Shown here piece after piece: positions 25,049 through 34,116 of a DNA stretch of 64,000 nt; positions within the stretch are counted from its first letter, which is position 1; each line of letters opens with the position of its first letter. This stretch comes from Marinomonas algicola (GTDB lineage Bacteria; Pseudomonadota; Gammaproteobacteria; Pseudomonadales; Marinomonadaceae). A model generated the notes under the pieces. That model was not told the DNA's origin. It made no database searches and was given only the letters and a program-made list of their open reading frames with translations. Location of the stretch: the NCBI RefSeq assembly GCF_014805825.1, contig NZ_CP061941.1, positions 2,604,001 to 2,668,000 of the forward strand, in the 5' to 3' direction. The position numbers and the translations under genes were made by a program.

Positions 25049-25084
25049 CGTATAAATTGCCTAAAAGGAATAACCTATCAACTA

Positions 25085-25100
25085 AGCAAATTGCACGCCT
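25085..25100 (-). promoter_or_regulatory. Sigma-54 (-24/-12) promoter for nasT-nasS
   Basis: Minus strand AGGCGTGCAATTTGCT matches the consensus TGGCRYR-N4-TTGCW at every specified base but the first. The predicted start near 25073 is about 25 nt before the nasT ATG. Confidence 0.6.
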
Positions 25101-25256
25101 ATTCCTAAACATTAAAGGCAGAAAGAAGAAAATAAACGGATGATTCCATTTAATATAGTAGAATGCTTTAAACATAATATTAAATGCTAACAAGAAGATG
25201 GTATGATTTATTGAACGAATAAATGGCCGTGGGTATTTGACTAGATACAAAAAAAA

Positions 25257-25279
25257 CAGCGCATCGGATTAATGCACTG
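25257..25279 (-). terminator. Terminator overlapping the end of the luxR-type gene
   Basis: Minus-strand stem CAGUGCAU with AUGCGCUG (8 bp, one G-U pair), a 7-base loop holding the stop codon, then eight T. The left arm is coding sequence. It isolates nasT from the upstream Lap/LuxR transcript. Confidence 0.8.
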
Positions 25280-25937
25280 TATGGACTTTCTGCACCAAGA
25301 TAGACAGGCCTAATCTGTCTTTTATATTGGTTTTTTTGAATATGTTTGTCATATGTGACTTTACCGTTCGATCACTAATCGACATTTCAGACGCTATTTG
25401 TTTATTACTTAACCCTTTGCTTATATAGACAGCCACTTCGCGCTCTTTTGCAGACAATAACTCGAACGACTCTTGAGAAGCCAAGTCGTCGATATTAATA
25501 TCCATCGAATTAGCCGTAATCAGTTGATCAATGAAGGATTTACCGACCCAAATCTCCCCCATAGCAACAACGGATAAAACCGTTTCTAGCTGCTTTTTTC
25601 CTATATAAGGACTGCATTGCCCATTAATACCCTGAGACAACAGTCTCAAACCGGCCGTTTGGCTTGGCTTGTTAGGGAATGTAATGATTTTTAAACTAGG
25701 GTACTCGCGTCGTAAAGTAATAGCGCTCTCTATCATTTGATGAAAATGTTCATGGTCCAAATATATGAAACAATACTCAACGTTATCTGGTTTACTTTCA
25801 TCTAATAAGCGCTTTAGTTCATCCATTGATAGCACCCTTACAAGCGACTTATCAGAAGGAGCAACGGTTAGCCAATGTTTCCATACAGATTCATTTATAT
25901 TCAAACAAAGTATCTTCAAAATCGTCCTCGATATCAT
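25269..25937 (-). CDS. LuxR-type transcriptional regulator
   Basis: A 222-residue DNA-binding protein. The C-terminal GerE/LuxR helix-turn-helix is clear (LSAKEREVAVYISKGLSNKQIASEMSISDRTVKSHMTNIFKKTNIKDRL, about residues 158-205). The N-terminal 130 residues look like a receiver-type fold with YLD as a possible phospho-site, but the acidic pocket is poorly conserved, somewhat like CsgD/VpsT-type regulators. It lies 88 nt downstream of lapC on the same strand, so control of biofilm or adhesin genes is plausible but unproven. Confidence 0.82.
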   Translation of the reverse strand: MISRTILKILCLNINESVWKHWLTVAPSDKSLVRVLSMDELKRLLDESKPDNVEYCFIYLDHEHFHQMIESAITLRREYPSLKIITFPNKPSQTAGLRLLSQGINGQCSPYIGKKQLETVLSVVAMGEIWVGKSFIDQLITANSMDINIDDLASQESFELLSAKEREVAVYISKGLSNKQIASEMSISDRTVKSHMTNIFKKTNIKDRLGLSILVQKVHTVH

Positions 25938-26025
25938 AAATCATAATGAGTGATTTTTACAAATTATTACAATAGTGTCTGTAATGTTTCGTAATAAAAT
26001 CAATTATCTGTGTAAGTTTTTATAA

Positions 26026-27666
26026 CTACCTTTCCCTTAACGCATTTTGCTGGGCTTTTAAAATTGGTTTGAGTAAATAATCCAACAAGCTCTTTTTACC
26101 AGTTAACACATCAACGGTTGCTTGCATTCCCGGAATAATAGGAAGAGGAACTAAATCTGTGCCTAAAAAGTTTTTATCTGTTCTGATACGAACAATATAA
26201 AAACTATTACCTTCTTCATCTAAAATAGTATCTGCCGTAATATTTTCAACCTCTCCCTGAAGCCCTCCATAAATAGCAAAATCATAGGCCGATAATTTAA
26301 CGACCGCATTCAAACCCGGTTTAATAAAACCAATATCTTCTGGTCGAATTTTAGATTCAATCAATAATGAATCCTCAAGCGGTACAATCTCCATTAAACT
26401 TTGACCTGGCTTAATAACACCGCCAACAGTATTGATTTGCAATTGCTTAACAATCCCTTTTACTTGAGATCGAACTTGCGTCCTTTGAACTTTATCTTCC
26501 AGAGACACATTCACTTCGGCAATTTGATCCAGTTTACTTCTTACACCCGTAAGATCTTCCTGAGCTTCAGCTCGATACTTAGCATCGCTCTCGATCAACT
26601 TGGTTTTCGCTTCAATTAAAGCCGATTCTGCTCGAGGTAATGCAAGCTGCGTCGCCTTCATATCACCTCTCATCTGGTTCACTTGACGCTCTAACTGTAA
26701 CAATTCAACTTTAGAGACCGCACCTTCATTAAAGGCTGGTCGTGTCAATCGTAGTTCTTCATTTGCTAATTCGAAACTTGTAATCAGGTTATTTAACTTC
26801 GCTTCTAGTTCTATAACTTCTTGTTCTTTCTGCAAGACTTGTTGCTGAAATACCGTTTGATTAGCACGTAAAGATTCCCTTCTATTTTCATACAATGACA
26901 TTTCGCGCATAACTACATTTGGGTAATTTATCCGAGTTGATTCGTCAAAATTTGGTCTTTCTCCTGTCGCTTCAGCGGATAGCCTAGCGGCACGTACCAA
27001 GAGACCCACATATTCAGCTTGCCTTTCCCTCAGAGATGATAAGGCCTCTGTATTTTCGATCGTCATTAGAAGTTGATTCTTTTCTACAGTTTGACCCACT
27101 TCAATATGAATCTCTTTTAAAATACCACCCTCAAGGTTTTGTACTATCTGGACTTGACTAGAAGGTATCACCTTACCTTGACCAACAGTTACCTCATCAA
27201 GCTCGGTATAATGAGCCCATAAAAGCCCACAAAAAACAAATACAAAAATACTCCATAGAATGATTCTTCCTCCTCTTGGAGAACGTAGCATTATGGCCGC
27301 ATTCCTGTTAGAGAGATAATCTAAATCAACTTGCTCAATCTTATTAAGCTCTTCATTTTTATTACTTGGTGGGTCTTCGAGAACACGAAATGGCTGTTTT
27401 ACCTTTCCTTTCACTACAGAAATCAGGCGACTAATTGTCTTTTCCAGAGAAGAATATAAACATTTCTTTTGTTTTGTAAAGTCGGTAAAAAACGGCTGAA
27501 TATCATCAGGTAAAAGAAATAACCAATACTGAATTTTTCTTTTAAAAAATGAACGCATATTTTTCCTTTTAACTTTTAGATAAAGAGATAAGAAAGTAAA
27601 TAAATGCCCCATCTTTTCTTTTAGCAATACAAATAAAGGTTTATTTTTATCTAGCTGATAACTCAT
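26026..27666 (-). CDS. lapC: Type I secretion membrane fusion protein, LapC/HlyD family
   Basis: Periplasmic adaptor linking a LapB-type ABC exporter to an outer-membrane channel. The transmembrane segment is IILWSIFVFVFCGLLWAHYT (about residues 135-154), followed by the lipoyl-like and coiled-coil regions and the HlyD-family end (LLIESKIRPEDIGFIKPGLNAVVKLSAYDFAIYGGLQGEVENI...GMQATVDVLTGKKSLLDYLLKP). Odd: about 105 mostly basic residues precede the usual N-terminus, giving 546 residues where about 450 is normal. The start at 27666 has AAGG upstream and lies 1 nt after lapB. Confidence 0.9.
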   Translation of the reverse strand: MSYQLDKNKPLFVLLKEKMGHLFTFLSLYLKVKRKNMRSFFKRKIQYWLFLLPDDIQPFFTDFTKQKKCLYSSLEKTISRLISVVKGKVKQPFRVLEDPPSNKNEELNKIEQVDLDYLSNRNAAIMLRSPRGGRIILWSIFVFVFCGLLWAHYTELDEVTVGQGKVIPSSQVQIVQNLEGGILKEIHIEVGQTVEKNQLLMTIENTEALSSLRERQAEYVGLLVRAARLSAEATGERPNFDESTRINYPNVVMREMSLYENRRESLRANQTVFQQQVLQKEQEVIELEAKLNNLITSFELANEELRLTRPAFNEGAVSKVELLQLERQVNQMRGDMKATQLALPRAESALIEAKTKLIESDAKYRAEAQEDLTGVRSKLDQIAEVNVSLEDKVQRTQVRSQVKGIVKQLQINTVGGVIKPGQSLMEIVPLEDSLLIESKIRPEDIGFIKPGLNAVVKLSAYDFAIYGGLQGEVENITADTILDEEGNSFYIVRIRTDKNFLGTDLVPLPIIPGMQATVDVLTGKKSLLDYLLKPILKAQQNALRER

Positions 27667-27667
27667 A

Positions 27668-29965
27668 TTAACTTACCTTCAATTTGCCTTGGCGAAGCGC
27701 TTCATGAACTTGCTCTTTTGGCCCATCTGCAATCAAACGCCCATTATCCATAACAATGAGACGATCAACCATATCAAGCATAGAGGCTTTGTGGGTAATT
27801 AAAATTAGTGTTTTATCTTTACAAGCATCCATCAAACGGCGTTTCATCCGTGTTTCCGTTGTATTATCCATCGATGCTGTTGGCTCATCTAAAATAAGAA
27901 TCGGCGGATCAAATAACATCGCCCGAGCAATAGCCACACTTTGGCGCTGCCCTCCTGAAAGCAAAGCACCTCTTTCTCCAACTAAACTGTCAAGCCCGCT
28001 TGGTTTACGATTAGCAAATTCAGCAACACCGGATAACTCAGCCGCTCTGATAATAGCGTCATCTTCGACATACGGTACACCTAGAACAATATTATCTTTA
28101 ATACTCCCGTAGAATAAAGAAATATCCTGCGAGACGGCCCCGACGTTTCGCCTCAAATCGGTTGGGTTAATTTGACGTAGATCGACTCCATCAATTCGAA
28201 CCGCGCCTTCTACAGGATGGTACAACCCTGTCATAAGTTTACCTAGCGTTGACTTCCCAGACCCTATCCGTCCAATGATTCCAACTTTTTCACCTTTACG
28301 TATCGTAAAACTGATATTACTAATAGCCGCTTGCTCTTCGTCTGGATACGCAAATTTAACAGCCTCAAACTGAAATTCACCATTAAAGGTCGAGCGATGA
28401 ACGTATTTCACACCTTCAGGACGCTCAACGTCTGAGTCCATAATTTCTTGCAAAGCCGAAAAGGCAGACTTAGCTTGATTATACTTAGTCGCCAAACTTG
28501 CCACTTGAGCCATTGGACCAAGTGCTCTACCTGTTAGCATGACCGCGGCAATCAAGGCTCCCATACTCATTTCTCGTTCAGATATCTGATAAACACCCAC
28601 GATAACGATAACAACCGTCGTTAACTGCTGCACAACCATGGCAAAATTAGAACAAGACTGAGCTAACTGACGAGTCTTCACCCCCCAATCCGCAATATTA
28701 CCAACGGCGTCTTCCCATTGTTTCTGCTGAACACCCTCGGCATTATTCAGCTTAACACCTTCTGCGTTAGACAAGCTTTCAATTAAAACGGCATGTTTTT
28801 GTGAGGCGGTTTTAGAACTCTCTGTAATCGAACGTTTTAAGGGCACTTGTATAATTAAGCTGTAGGAAACAATTAAGAAAATAGCGATCAGAGGAATATA
28901 AGCAACAGGGCCGCCAATTAGCCAAATAACAGCGACAATCAAAAACATAAATGGAATATCAACAAGCGTTGTAATACTGGCTGAGGTAATGAATTCGCGA
29001 ATACTTTCAAACTCTTGTAGGTTTTTTGCAAACGCCCCAACAGACTTAGGTCGAGAGGCCATATTGATATGATTTACTTTTGCAAAAATAGTAGACGATA
29101 TTAGTATTTCAGATTTTTTGCCTGCAATATCAATAAAATACGCCCTAAAAGTCCGTAATAAAAAATCAAACCCATAAACAACAATTGCACCTATCGCCAG
29201 TACCCACAGAGTATCAAAAGCGTTGTTCGGAACCACTCTATCATAAACATTCATGACAAATAAGGGACTGGCCACAGCAAATAAGTTAATCAATAAAGAG
29301 GCAAAAATAACATCTCTATAGATTCTCCATGACTGTGTAATCGTTCCCCAAAACCAGTGCGTCTTCTTCGCTTCTTGATCAGACGTTTCTTCTGAACGTT
29401 TATCAAAACGATACTGTGGTCGAACAAAAAAACAATACCCAGTATAACTGTTTTGCAAATCATCCATAGTAATCGACACTTCGCCTTCACCTGATTCAGG
29501 TAAAAACACTTTCGCCACTTGCTTAGCGGTGTCTACTTCTAATAAAACACACGCTTGCTGGTCTTTTAAAAGCAAAACGGTGGGTAAAACAGCAAGGGGA
29601 ATTTTATCAAGCGATCTTTTTACAAAGCGTGACACTATGCCAATTTTCTTTGAAGCTCGTTGAAACATCTCAGGCGTCAGCAGATCATCTGTCACAGGAA
29701 GGCCTGCTCTTATGGAATCCGCTGTGTAAGGGTTACCAAAAAACTTACTGACTAATACAAGAGAATCTAAGAGCGGGTTTGGGTAGTTTAAGCTGACGCC
29801 ACCTACAGACCATTGTTTTTCAGGTATCTTTTCATCCAATTCAATCTCTTTTGTACTATTCTCAATGGTATCGTTATTTTCTGAACGAGTATTAATGTTT
29901 GAAGTGTCGTTATTTCCTGCAGAATCGTTCAGAGATTCAACGCCCGTATTTTCGGAGTGTGGCAT
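27668..29965 (-). CDS. lapB: Type I secretion ABC transporter, LapB family
   Basis: Inner-membrane exporter for a giant RTX-type adhesin. In order: a disordered acidic N-terminus (1-50), a C39-like peptidase domain lacking the catalytic Cys (about 55-190), a six-segment membrane domain (about 215-480) and the nucleotide-binding domain with Walker A GRIGSGKST (about 565), LSGGQRQS (about 669) and ILILDEPTASMD. The degenerate C39 domain marks exporters of LapA-like adhesins rather than bacteriocins. It is co-transcribed with lapC. No lapE-type outer-membrane channel or adhesin gene is in view. Confidence 0.92.
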   Translation of the reverse strand: MPHSENTGVESLNDSAGNNDTSNINTRSENNDTIENSTKEIELDEKIPEKQWSVGGVSLNYPNPLLDSLVLVSKFFGNPYTADSIRAGLPVTDDLLTPEMFQRASKKIGIVSRFVKRSLDKIPLAVLPTVLLLKDQQACVLLEVDTAKQVAKVFLPESGEGEVSITMDDLQNSYTGYCFFVRPQYRFDKRSEETSDQEAKKTHWFWGTITQSWRIYRDVIFASLLINLFAVASPLFVMNVYDRVVPNNAFDTLWVLAIGAIVVYGFDFLLRTFRAYFIDIAGKKSEILISSTIFAKVNHINMASRPKSVGAFAKNLQEFESIREFITSASITTLVDIPFMFLIVAVIWLIGGPVAYIPLIAIFLIVSYSLIIQVPLKRSITESSKTASQKHAVLIESLSNAEGVKLNNAEGVQQKQWEDAVGNIADWGVKTRQLAQSCSNFAMVVQQLTTVVIVIVGVYQISEREMSMGALIAAVMLTGRALGPMAQVASLATKYNQAKSAFSALQEIMDSDVERPEGVKYVHRSTFNGEFQFEAVKFAYPDEEQAAISNISFTIRKGEKVGIIGRIGSGKSTLGKLMTGLYHPVEGAVRIDGVDLRQINPTDLRRNVGAVSQDISLFYGSIKDNIVLGVPYVEDDAIIRAAELSGVAEFANRKPSGLDSLVGERGALLSGGQRQSVAIARAMLFDPPILILDEPTASMDNTTETRMKRRLMDACKDKTLILITHKASMLDMVDRLIVMDNGRLIADGPKEQVHEALRQGKLKVS

Positions 29966-30116
29966 GCCATATCTCTCTTAATTTAAATAACTTATTTCTT
30001 TATATTACTCTTTATACCTAAGAAAACGAATAAAATTCAACATAGAATAGTTCTTCTTAGATTAATTGAAAAGCTCTGTTACAATTAATTATTACATTCA
30101 TATCAAGGAATTAGTC

Positions 30117-30473
30117 ATGCTTTACGCAAAACTGGACCAACATGGAGTCATTATTGATGTTTCAACGGAACAAAGTGATGACTATAAACAATTAGTGGCG
30201 CCAAATGACCCTAATGTCGCTCAGATCCTAGAAGATAAAATAAGTAATAGCCAAGCTAAAGGGATCTTAACAAACTCAGATTCAGAGATGATGAGGGTTC
30301 TGGAGGACTTGATCGTTCTATTAACAGAAAAACATATAATTCAATTTACAGAACTGCCTCTCGCGGCACAGAAAAAGCTACTCAGTCGAAAATGGGTTCG
30401 TGGTCTAAACGCCTCAAACGATGAAACCTTAATTAATGAAGACGTTCCTGATGATAATGATTCGTTTATTTAG
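30117..30473 (+). CDS. Small conserved hypothetical protein
   Basis: A 118-residue acidic protein. The ATG at 30117 is preferred (AAGGA 8 nt upstream); an earlier ATG at 30066 lacks a ribosome-binding site. It opens MLYAKLDQHGVIIDVS and has the helical block MMRVLEDLIVLLTEKHIIQFTELPLAAQKKLLSRKWVRGLN. I recall this pattern from small marine gammaproteobacterial proteins sometimes mislabelled as tryptophan synthase beta-like; nothing here supports that activity. It sits alone, divergent from lapB and convergent with lapD, so a link to the Lap system is possible. Confidence 0.75.
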   Translation: MLYAKLDQHGVIIDVSTEQSDDYKQLVAPNDPNVAQILEDKISNSQAKGILTNSDSEMMRVLEDLIVLLTEKHIIQFTELPLAAQKKLLSRKWVRGLNASNDETLINEDVPDDNDSFI

Positions 30474-30538
30474 TTATCTACGCTTGTTGTAAACTGAAAA
30501 GTCATTCAAAAAAAGCGTAGAAACAGTGAAAACCAAGC

Positions 30539-32488
30539 TTACATGTCTTCTGCTCGACCTAAAATATAGCCTTGAGCGCCATATATATCAAATCTCTGCA
30601 ATATTTCTAACTGCTTTTTGCTTTCGACACCCGTTGCAATTACCTGCACATTTAAGCTATTAAACATCTTGCATAGTGTATGCATGAAGAACGACTCGGA
30701 TTCTTTGCCGACAGCCAATTTAGTATAAGAAGGATCGACTTTGACATAGTCTGGCATCAAATCTTGTACATATTGAAACGCCGAAAATTGCTTACCAACA
30801 TTATCAATGCCAAAAGTAACACCATGCCTTTTTAGTAATTTAGACAAAAGCAAAGCGTGATCTTCAGTAGATAAGACACTCTGCTCAGAGACTTCAAATG
30901 ACATTTTTGATTTTATGTCGTCTTTCAAATCATCTAACAGCCCATCTAACCAAGTAATAAAAGCGGGTTTGACATACGCCGATGCTGAAAGGTTTATTGT
31001 AAGAAGCGTTTTAGGATGGTTATTTTTAATATAATCAACAACCAAATTAATAATAACTTGGTCTACTTTTTCACCTAAATCGAACTGTTCGGCTAGACCA
31101 ATAAAATACCCCGCATGATATTGCTGATCTTGATATTCAAGGCTAGCAAAAACCTCTTGTTGAAAAACATTCTCTTGATTAGACACTTCAGCAACACTCT
31201 GTTTTCTCAATCTAAAAGACTTATTTTCAATGGCAAATTCAAGCATTTCTTTCCATGCAAGACGTCCAATTGCCATGTTTTTACCGACATCAACATCAAA
31301 CACCTTAACACCATTGAGCCCTAACGCCTTGGCTGATCGAAGGGCCGCATCTGCCTGGGCCATTGCTTTCGATTTCGTTGTTTTTGAATCTAACACAACA
31401 GCCCCAATACTCGCCACAAACTCGGAGTAAGGCACCCTTGTTGCTAACAGCTCTTGCATTGATGACATAATTTTATTCACGGTACTTTCAAGACGATCTA
31501 AATCAATATGAGACATTAAAATAACAAAGTCAGCACCGGAGAGACGTGCCACGACAGTAGAAGACACACTCCATTTAACTTGCTCAGTTAAAATTTCAGC
31601 CGTGTATTTAATAAAAGTATCAGCGGCTTCATAACCACGCTCATTATTTAACTTAGCTAAGTCGGCCAGGCTTACTAAAATTAACCCATCCATGGTTCGA
31701 TCATTATCGGCAAAATGGGCCGTCGCTTGGCTTTCATAAAAGTTACGATTTCCCAGCCCGCTTACTGGGTCTTTGAATGCCTTAGCCTGAAGCCATTGCG
31801 CCGTTTCTGCTTCAGCAGCAAATTCTTTTTCTAATTTTTCTGCCATCCTATTCATTGAAAGCACAACAGAACGCAGTTCACGCGTTTTAGGTAAGTATTC
31901 CATTTTCACGAACTTTCGTTGCTGTATGGCTTCTGCTTGAGCCTCAACAGCGGCCAAAGGCTTAAACAATTGTCGTAACGCCATCATTCCAACCAATAAT
32001 GTGAGCGCTCCGATGACTAAAAATGAAATAACAAGATCCCGTGTAGCCAACCACAACTGATGATATCCATATCCAGCACTACCTGTTATATAAACCTGCC
32101 CAAGCTCATTCCATCCATTTGAAATCACCGCATTGGCAATAGGTTCATCAAATTCAATTAGCTCAATAAACCATTCAGGAACACCTTCAATTTGATTAGA
32201 ATTTATTCGTGCAATGTTCTTATCGGTATCATACACATGCACTCTGACTTCTGAAAAATACCCACTGTCAAATACAGCCTGCACACTGCTATCAACTGAA
32301 ACATAATCCTCTAACTCCATAAAGTCTGAAATAGACATACTAAGAGAAATAGCGGAATCCTGAGTGGTTGATTCGAGTTGACTAACAAGAAAACCCTTAG
32401 TTGTATTAAAGTTAATACCCATTACAACTACTAACATTAAAGAGAATATAGCGACAATCGTGATCATCAACTGCTTAAAAAGCGTCAT
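30539..32488 (-). CDS. lapD: LapD-type c-di-GMP receptor (degenerate GGDEF-EAL)
   Basis: Inner-membrane protein that, with c-di-GMP bound, sequesters the LapG protease and so keeps adhesin on the surface. Segments: TM1 (about 8-25), periplasmic LapD/MoxY domain (26-150) with a Trp at 126 in GNGW-like context, corresponding to the LapG-contact Trp known in LapD, TM2 (about 152-175), HAMP, GGDEF-like and EAL-like domains. The active sites are degenerate: SGADF replaces GGDEF and EVFASL replaces the EAL motif, as expected for a receptor. It is 14 nt after lapG. Confidence 0.92.
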   Translation of the reverse strand: MTLFKQLMITIVAIFSLMLVVVMGINFNTTKGFLVSQLESTTQDSAISLSMSISDFMELEDYVSVDSSVQAVFDSGYFSEVRVHVYDTDKNIARINSNQIEGVPEWFIELIEFDEPIANAVISNGWNELGQVYITGSAGYGYHQLWLATRDLVISFLVIGALTLLVGMMALRQLFKPLAAVEAQAEAIQQRKFVKMEYLPKTRELRSVVLSMNRMAEKLEKEFAAEAETAQWLQAKAFKDPVSGLGNRNFYESQATAHFADNDRTMDGLILVSLADLAKLNNERGYEAADTFIKYTAEILTEQVKWSVSSTVVARLSGADFVILMSHIDLDRLESTVNKIMSSMQELLATRVPYSEFVASIGAVVLDSKTTKSKAMAQADAALRSAKALGLNGVKVFDVDVGKNMAIGRLAWKEMLEFAIENKSFRLRKQSVAEVSNQENVFQQEVFASLEYQDQQYHAGYFIGLAEQFDLGEKVDQVIINLVVDYIKNNHPKTLLTINLSASAYVKPAFITWLDGLLDDLKDDIKSKMSFEVSEQSVLSTEDHALLLSKLLKRHGVTFGIDNVGKQFSAFQYVQDLMPDYVKVDPSYTKLAVGKESESFFMHTLCKMFNSLNVQVIATGVESKKQLEILQRFDIYGAQGYILGRAEDM

Positions 32489-32502
32489 TATTTTTCTCCG
32501 GT

Positions 32503-33156
32503 TTAATTAAATGCCGCCAAACGACTATTTAAATCTGTCCACAAGCTCAATTTTGAAGATCCACCAACAAGGACGCCTCGGCCTTTTGCCTTTGATAGCC
32601 ATAAGTTCTTTGCGTTAAAAGAATAAATGGGCAACAAGTCTCTTCTCTTTGAAGCGGGCTTCAATTGTTTATCTAAGTTATCCAGCAATACCGGCACGCC
32701 TGTTGGTTTATGATAATAGGCTAACACCATATGATGCTGATCTAACTTTAATGCTTTAACATACACCAAACGCAGTTTTTCATCCGGTACACCGAGCTCC
32801 CTCAGCGAGAAATATTTCGCAATAGTGAAATCCTCACAATCCCCTCCGCGAGTGCCTAAAAACTCGATAGGCGTTGCCCAATAATCATTTTTTCCCCAAT
32901 GCTCAATGTCATCGACAAAGTCCATTTGGTTAAAAAAGTCATTCACCGCAACCAATTTTTCAAGATCGGTGCCGCCCTTCACTCTATTAATCACTTTTCG
33001 CCAAGCCATCACTCTTTTTTCCGCTTCAGAACCATATTTCAAAGCAACTTTTCTGGCTAACTGTGCATCTTTATCTGAAATATCCGCAGACAGTAACCCT
33101 GCCATCACAATCAAGGAGGCACTTAGAAAGATCAGAAACCCTTTCCGGATAGCCAT
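32503..33156 (-). CDS. lapG: LapG-type periplasmic cysteine protease
   Basis: Calcium-dependent transglutaminase-like protease that cleaves the N-terminus of LapA-type adhesins to release cells. It has an N-terminal signal or anchor segment (GFLIFLSASLIVMAGLLS). The catalytic residues are visible: Cys107 in GGDCEDF, His142 in HHMVLAYY and Asp159 in LLDNLD. The Asp106 and Glu108 flanking the Cys are the calcium ligands known for this family. It has 217 residues, normal length, and forms an operon with lapD. Confidence 0.94.
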   Translation of the reverse strand: MAIRKGFLIFLSASLIVMAGLLSADISDKDAQLARKVALKYGSEAEKRVMAWRKVINRVKGGTDLEKLVAVNDFFNQMDFVDDIEHWGKNDYWATPIEFLGTRGGDCEDFTIAKYFSLRELGVPDEKLRLVYVKALKLDQHHMVLAYYHKPTGVPVLLDNLDKQLKPASKRRDLLPIYSFNAKNLWLSKAKGRGVLVGGSSKLSLWTDLNSRLAAFN

Positions 33157-33192
33157 CTAAACCTTACTCTTTACACTGCAATGGCATAGCGA

Positions 33193-33483
33193 TCATTTTC
33201 CATTTTTTTGTTGGAATTCAGCAAGCTGCTCAGGCGTAGCCTTTTTTTGATACTTTGTTTTCCAATCATCGTAAGGTTCACCGTAAACGAATTCACGAGC
33301 TTTTTCATAATCCATTTCGACCCCTCGTTCATTACACTCAGCCATATACCATTTACTTAAACAATTACGACAAAAATCAGCCAGGTTCATCAGTTCAATA
33401 TTTTGCACTTCTTTATGGTTATCTAAGTGCGTTAGAAAACGCTGTAACACGGCGGCTTCAATTTCGTTTTGTTTATTTATCAT
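33193..33483 (-). CDS. DUF1244-family protein
   Basis: A 96-residue cytoplasmic protein of the DUF1244 family, which has no assigned function. The signature is NLADFCRNCLSKWYMAECNERGVEMDYEKAREFVYGEPYDDWKTKYQKKATPEQLAEF. The two Cys in CRNC are family-conserved. It lies 36 nt upstream of lapG and 19 nt after tapT on the same strand. Confidence 0.88.
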   Translation of the reverse strand: MINKQNEIEAAVLQRFLTHLDNHKEVQNIELMNLADFCRNCLSKWYMAECNERGVEMDYEKAREFVYGEPYDDWKTKYQKKATPEQLAEFQQKNGK

Positions 33484-33502
33484 ACTTTATTCCAATTATA
33501 AT

Positions 33503-34093
33503 TTAACGAGTAATTTGACTGATATAGGGATTCCGTCGCCATTGCCATTGCTGTACTTGAGAGAAAAAAACCTTTAAGGCCGAAAGGTCTAATTTTTCAA
33601 TGCATTCTAAAGTATAGACACAGGCTTCAAAAGTAGAGAGTGCATTTTCTTTTGATGTCTTTCTAATAAAATAGTTCCCCTTTGGAGGAGATAAGAAATG
33701 CTTAGTCGCCATTTTTTCAAATTGCTGGCAGGTATGATACATTGAAAATGCTTTTCGCCACGTGGCATCTATTAACAAAATACCTTCATAATTATCTAAA
33801 CTTTGCTTCGTCTCGATTTCAATCGGGGTCGACTGATCGCAAGGGTAAATCAAGCACCATTTAGTCAAATCCAATAAATTTAACTCTCTTAAAATGTCTT
33901 CTTGCGAAACGACCGGGATAACTTGAATAGAAGGCATCGCTAAGCGCAATAACCTTACGGTATTCTTCGGGTGTTTCGCTTCTTGAAGACTTTGAAAGAC
34001 AATCACTTTCAGATCAGTGTGTACGTTTGGAATAAAATGGCACACACAATTCTGCTTTAAAAAGAAACACTGCGCACAGACGGCTCTTGGCAT
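33503..34093 (-). CDS. tapT: tRNA-uridine aminocarboxypropyltransferase (DTW domain)
   Basis: Uses AdoMet to place a 3-amino-3-carboxypropyl group on uridine (acp3U47) in tRNA. The N-terminus carries the Cys cluster of the YfiP/TapT group (CAQCFFLKQNCVCH, residues 6-19). The DTW signature reads D-A-T-W (109-112) in LLIDATWRKAFSM. It also has HPKNTVRLLRL. It has 196 residues, normal length. Assignment to TapT rather than another DTW protein is by the Cys motif and length. Confidence 0.85.
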   Translation of the reverse strand: MPRAVCAQCFFLKQNCVCHFIPNVHTDLKVIVFQSLQEAKHPKNTVRLLRLAMPSIQVIPVVSQEDILRELNLLDLTKWCLIYPCDQSTPIEIETKQSLDNYEGILLIDATWRKAFSMYHTCQQFEKMATKHFLSPPKGNYFIRKTSKENALSTFEACVYTLECIEKLDLSALKVFFSQVQQWQWRRNPYISQITR

Positions 34094-34116
34094 GTAAAAT
34101 ACCCTTAAAAAAAGGC

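Noticed and set aside
30477..30521. 9-bp inverted repeat between the 118-residue gene and lapD
   Set aside because: Long 27-base loop and no T-run on either side; too weak to call a terminator.
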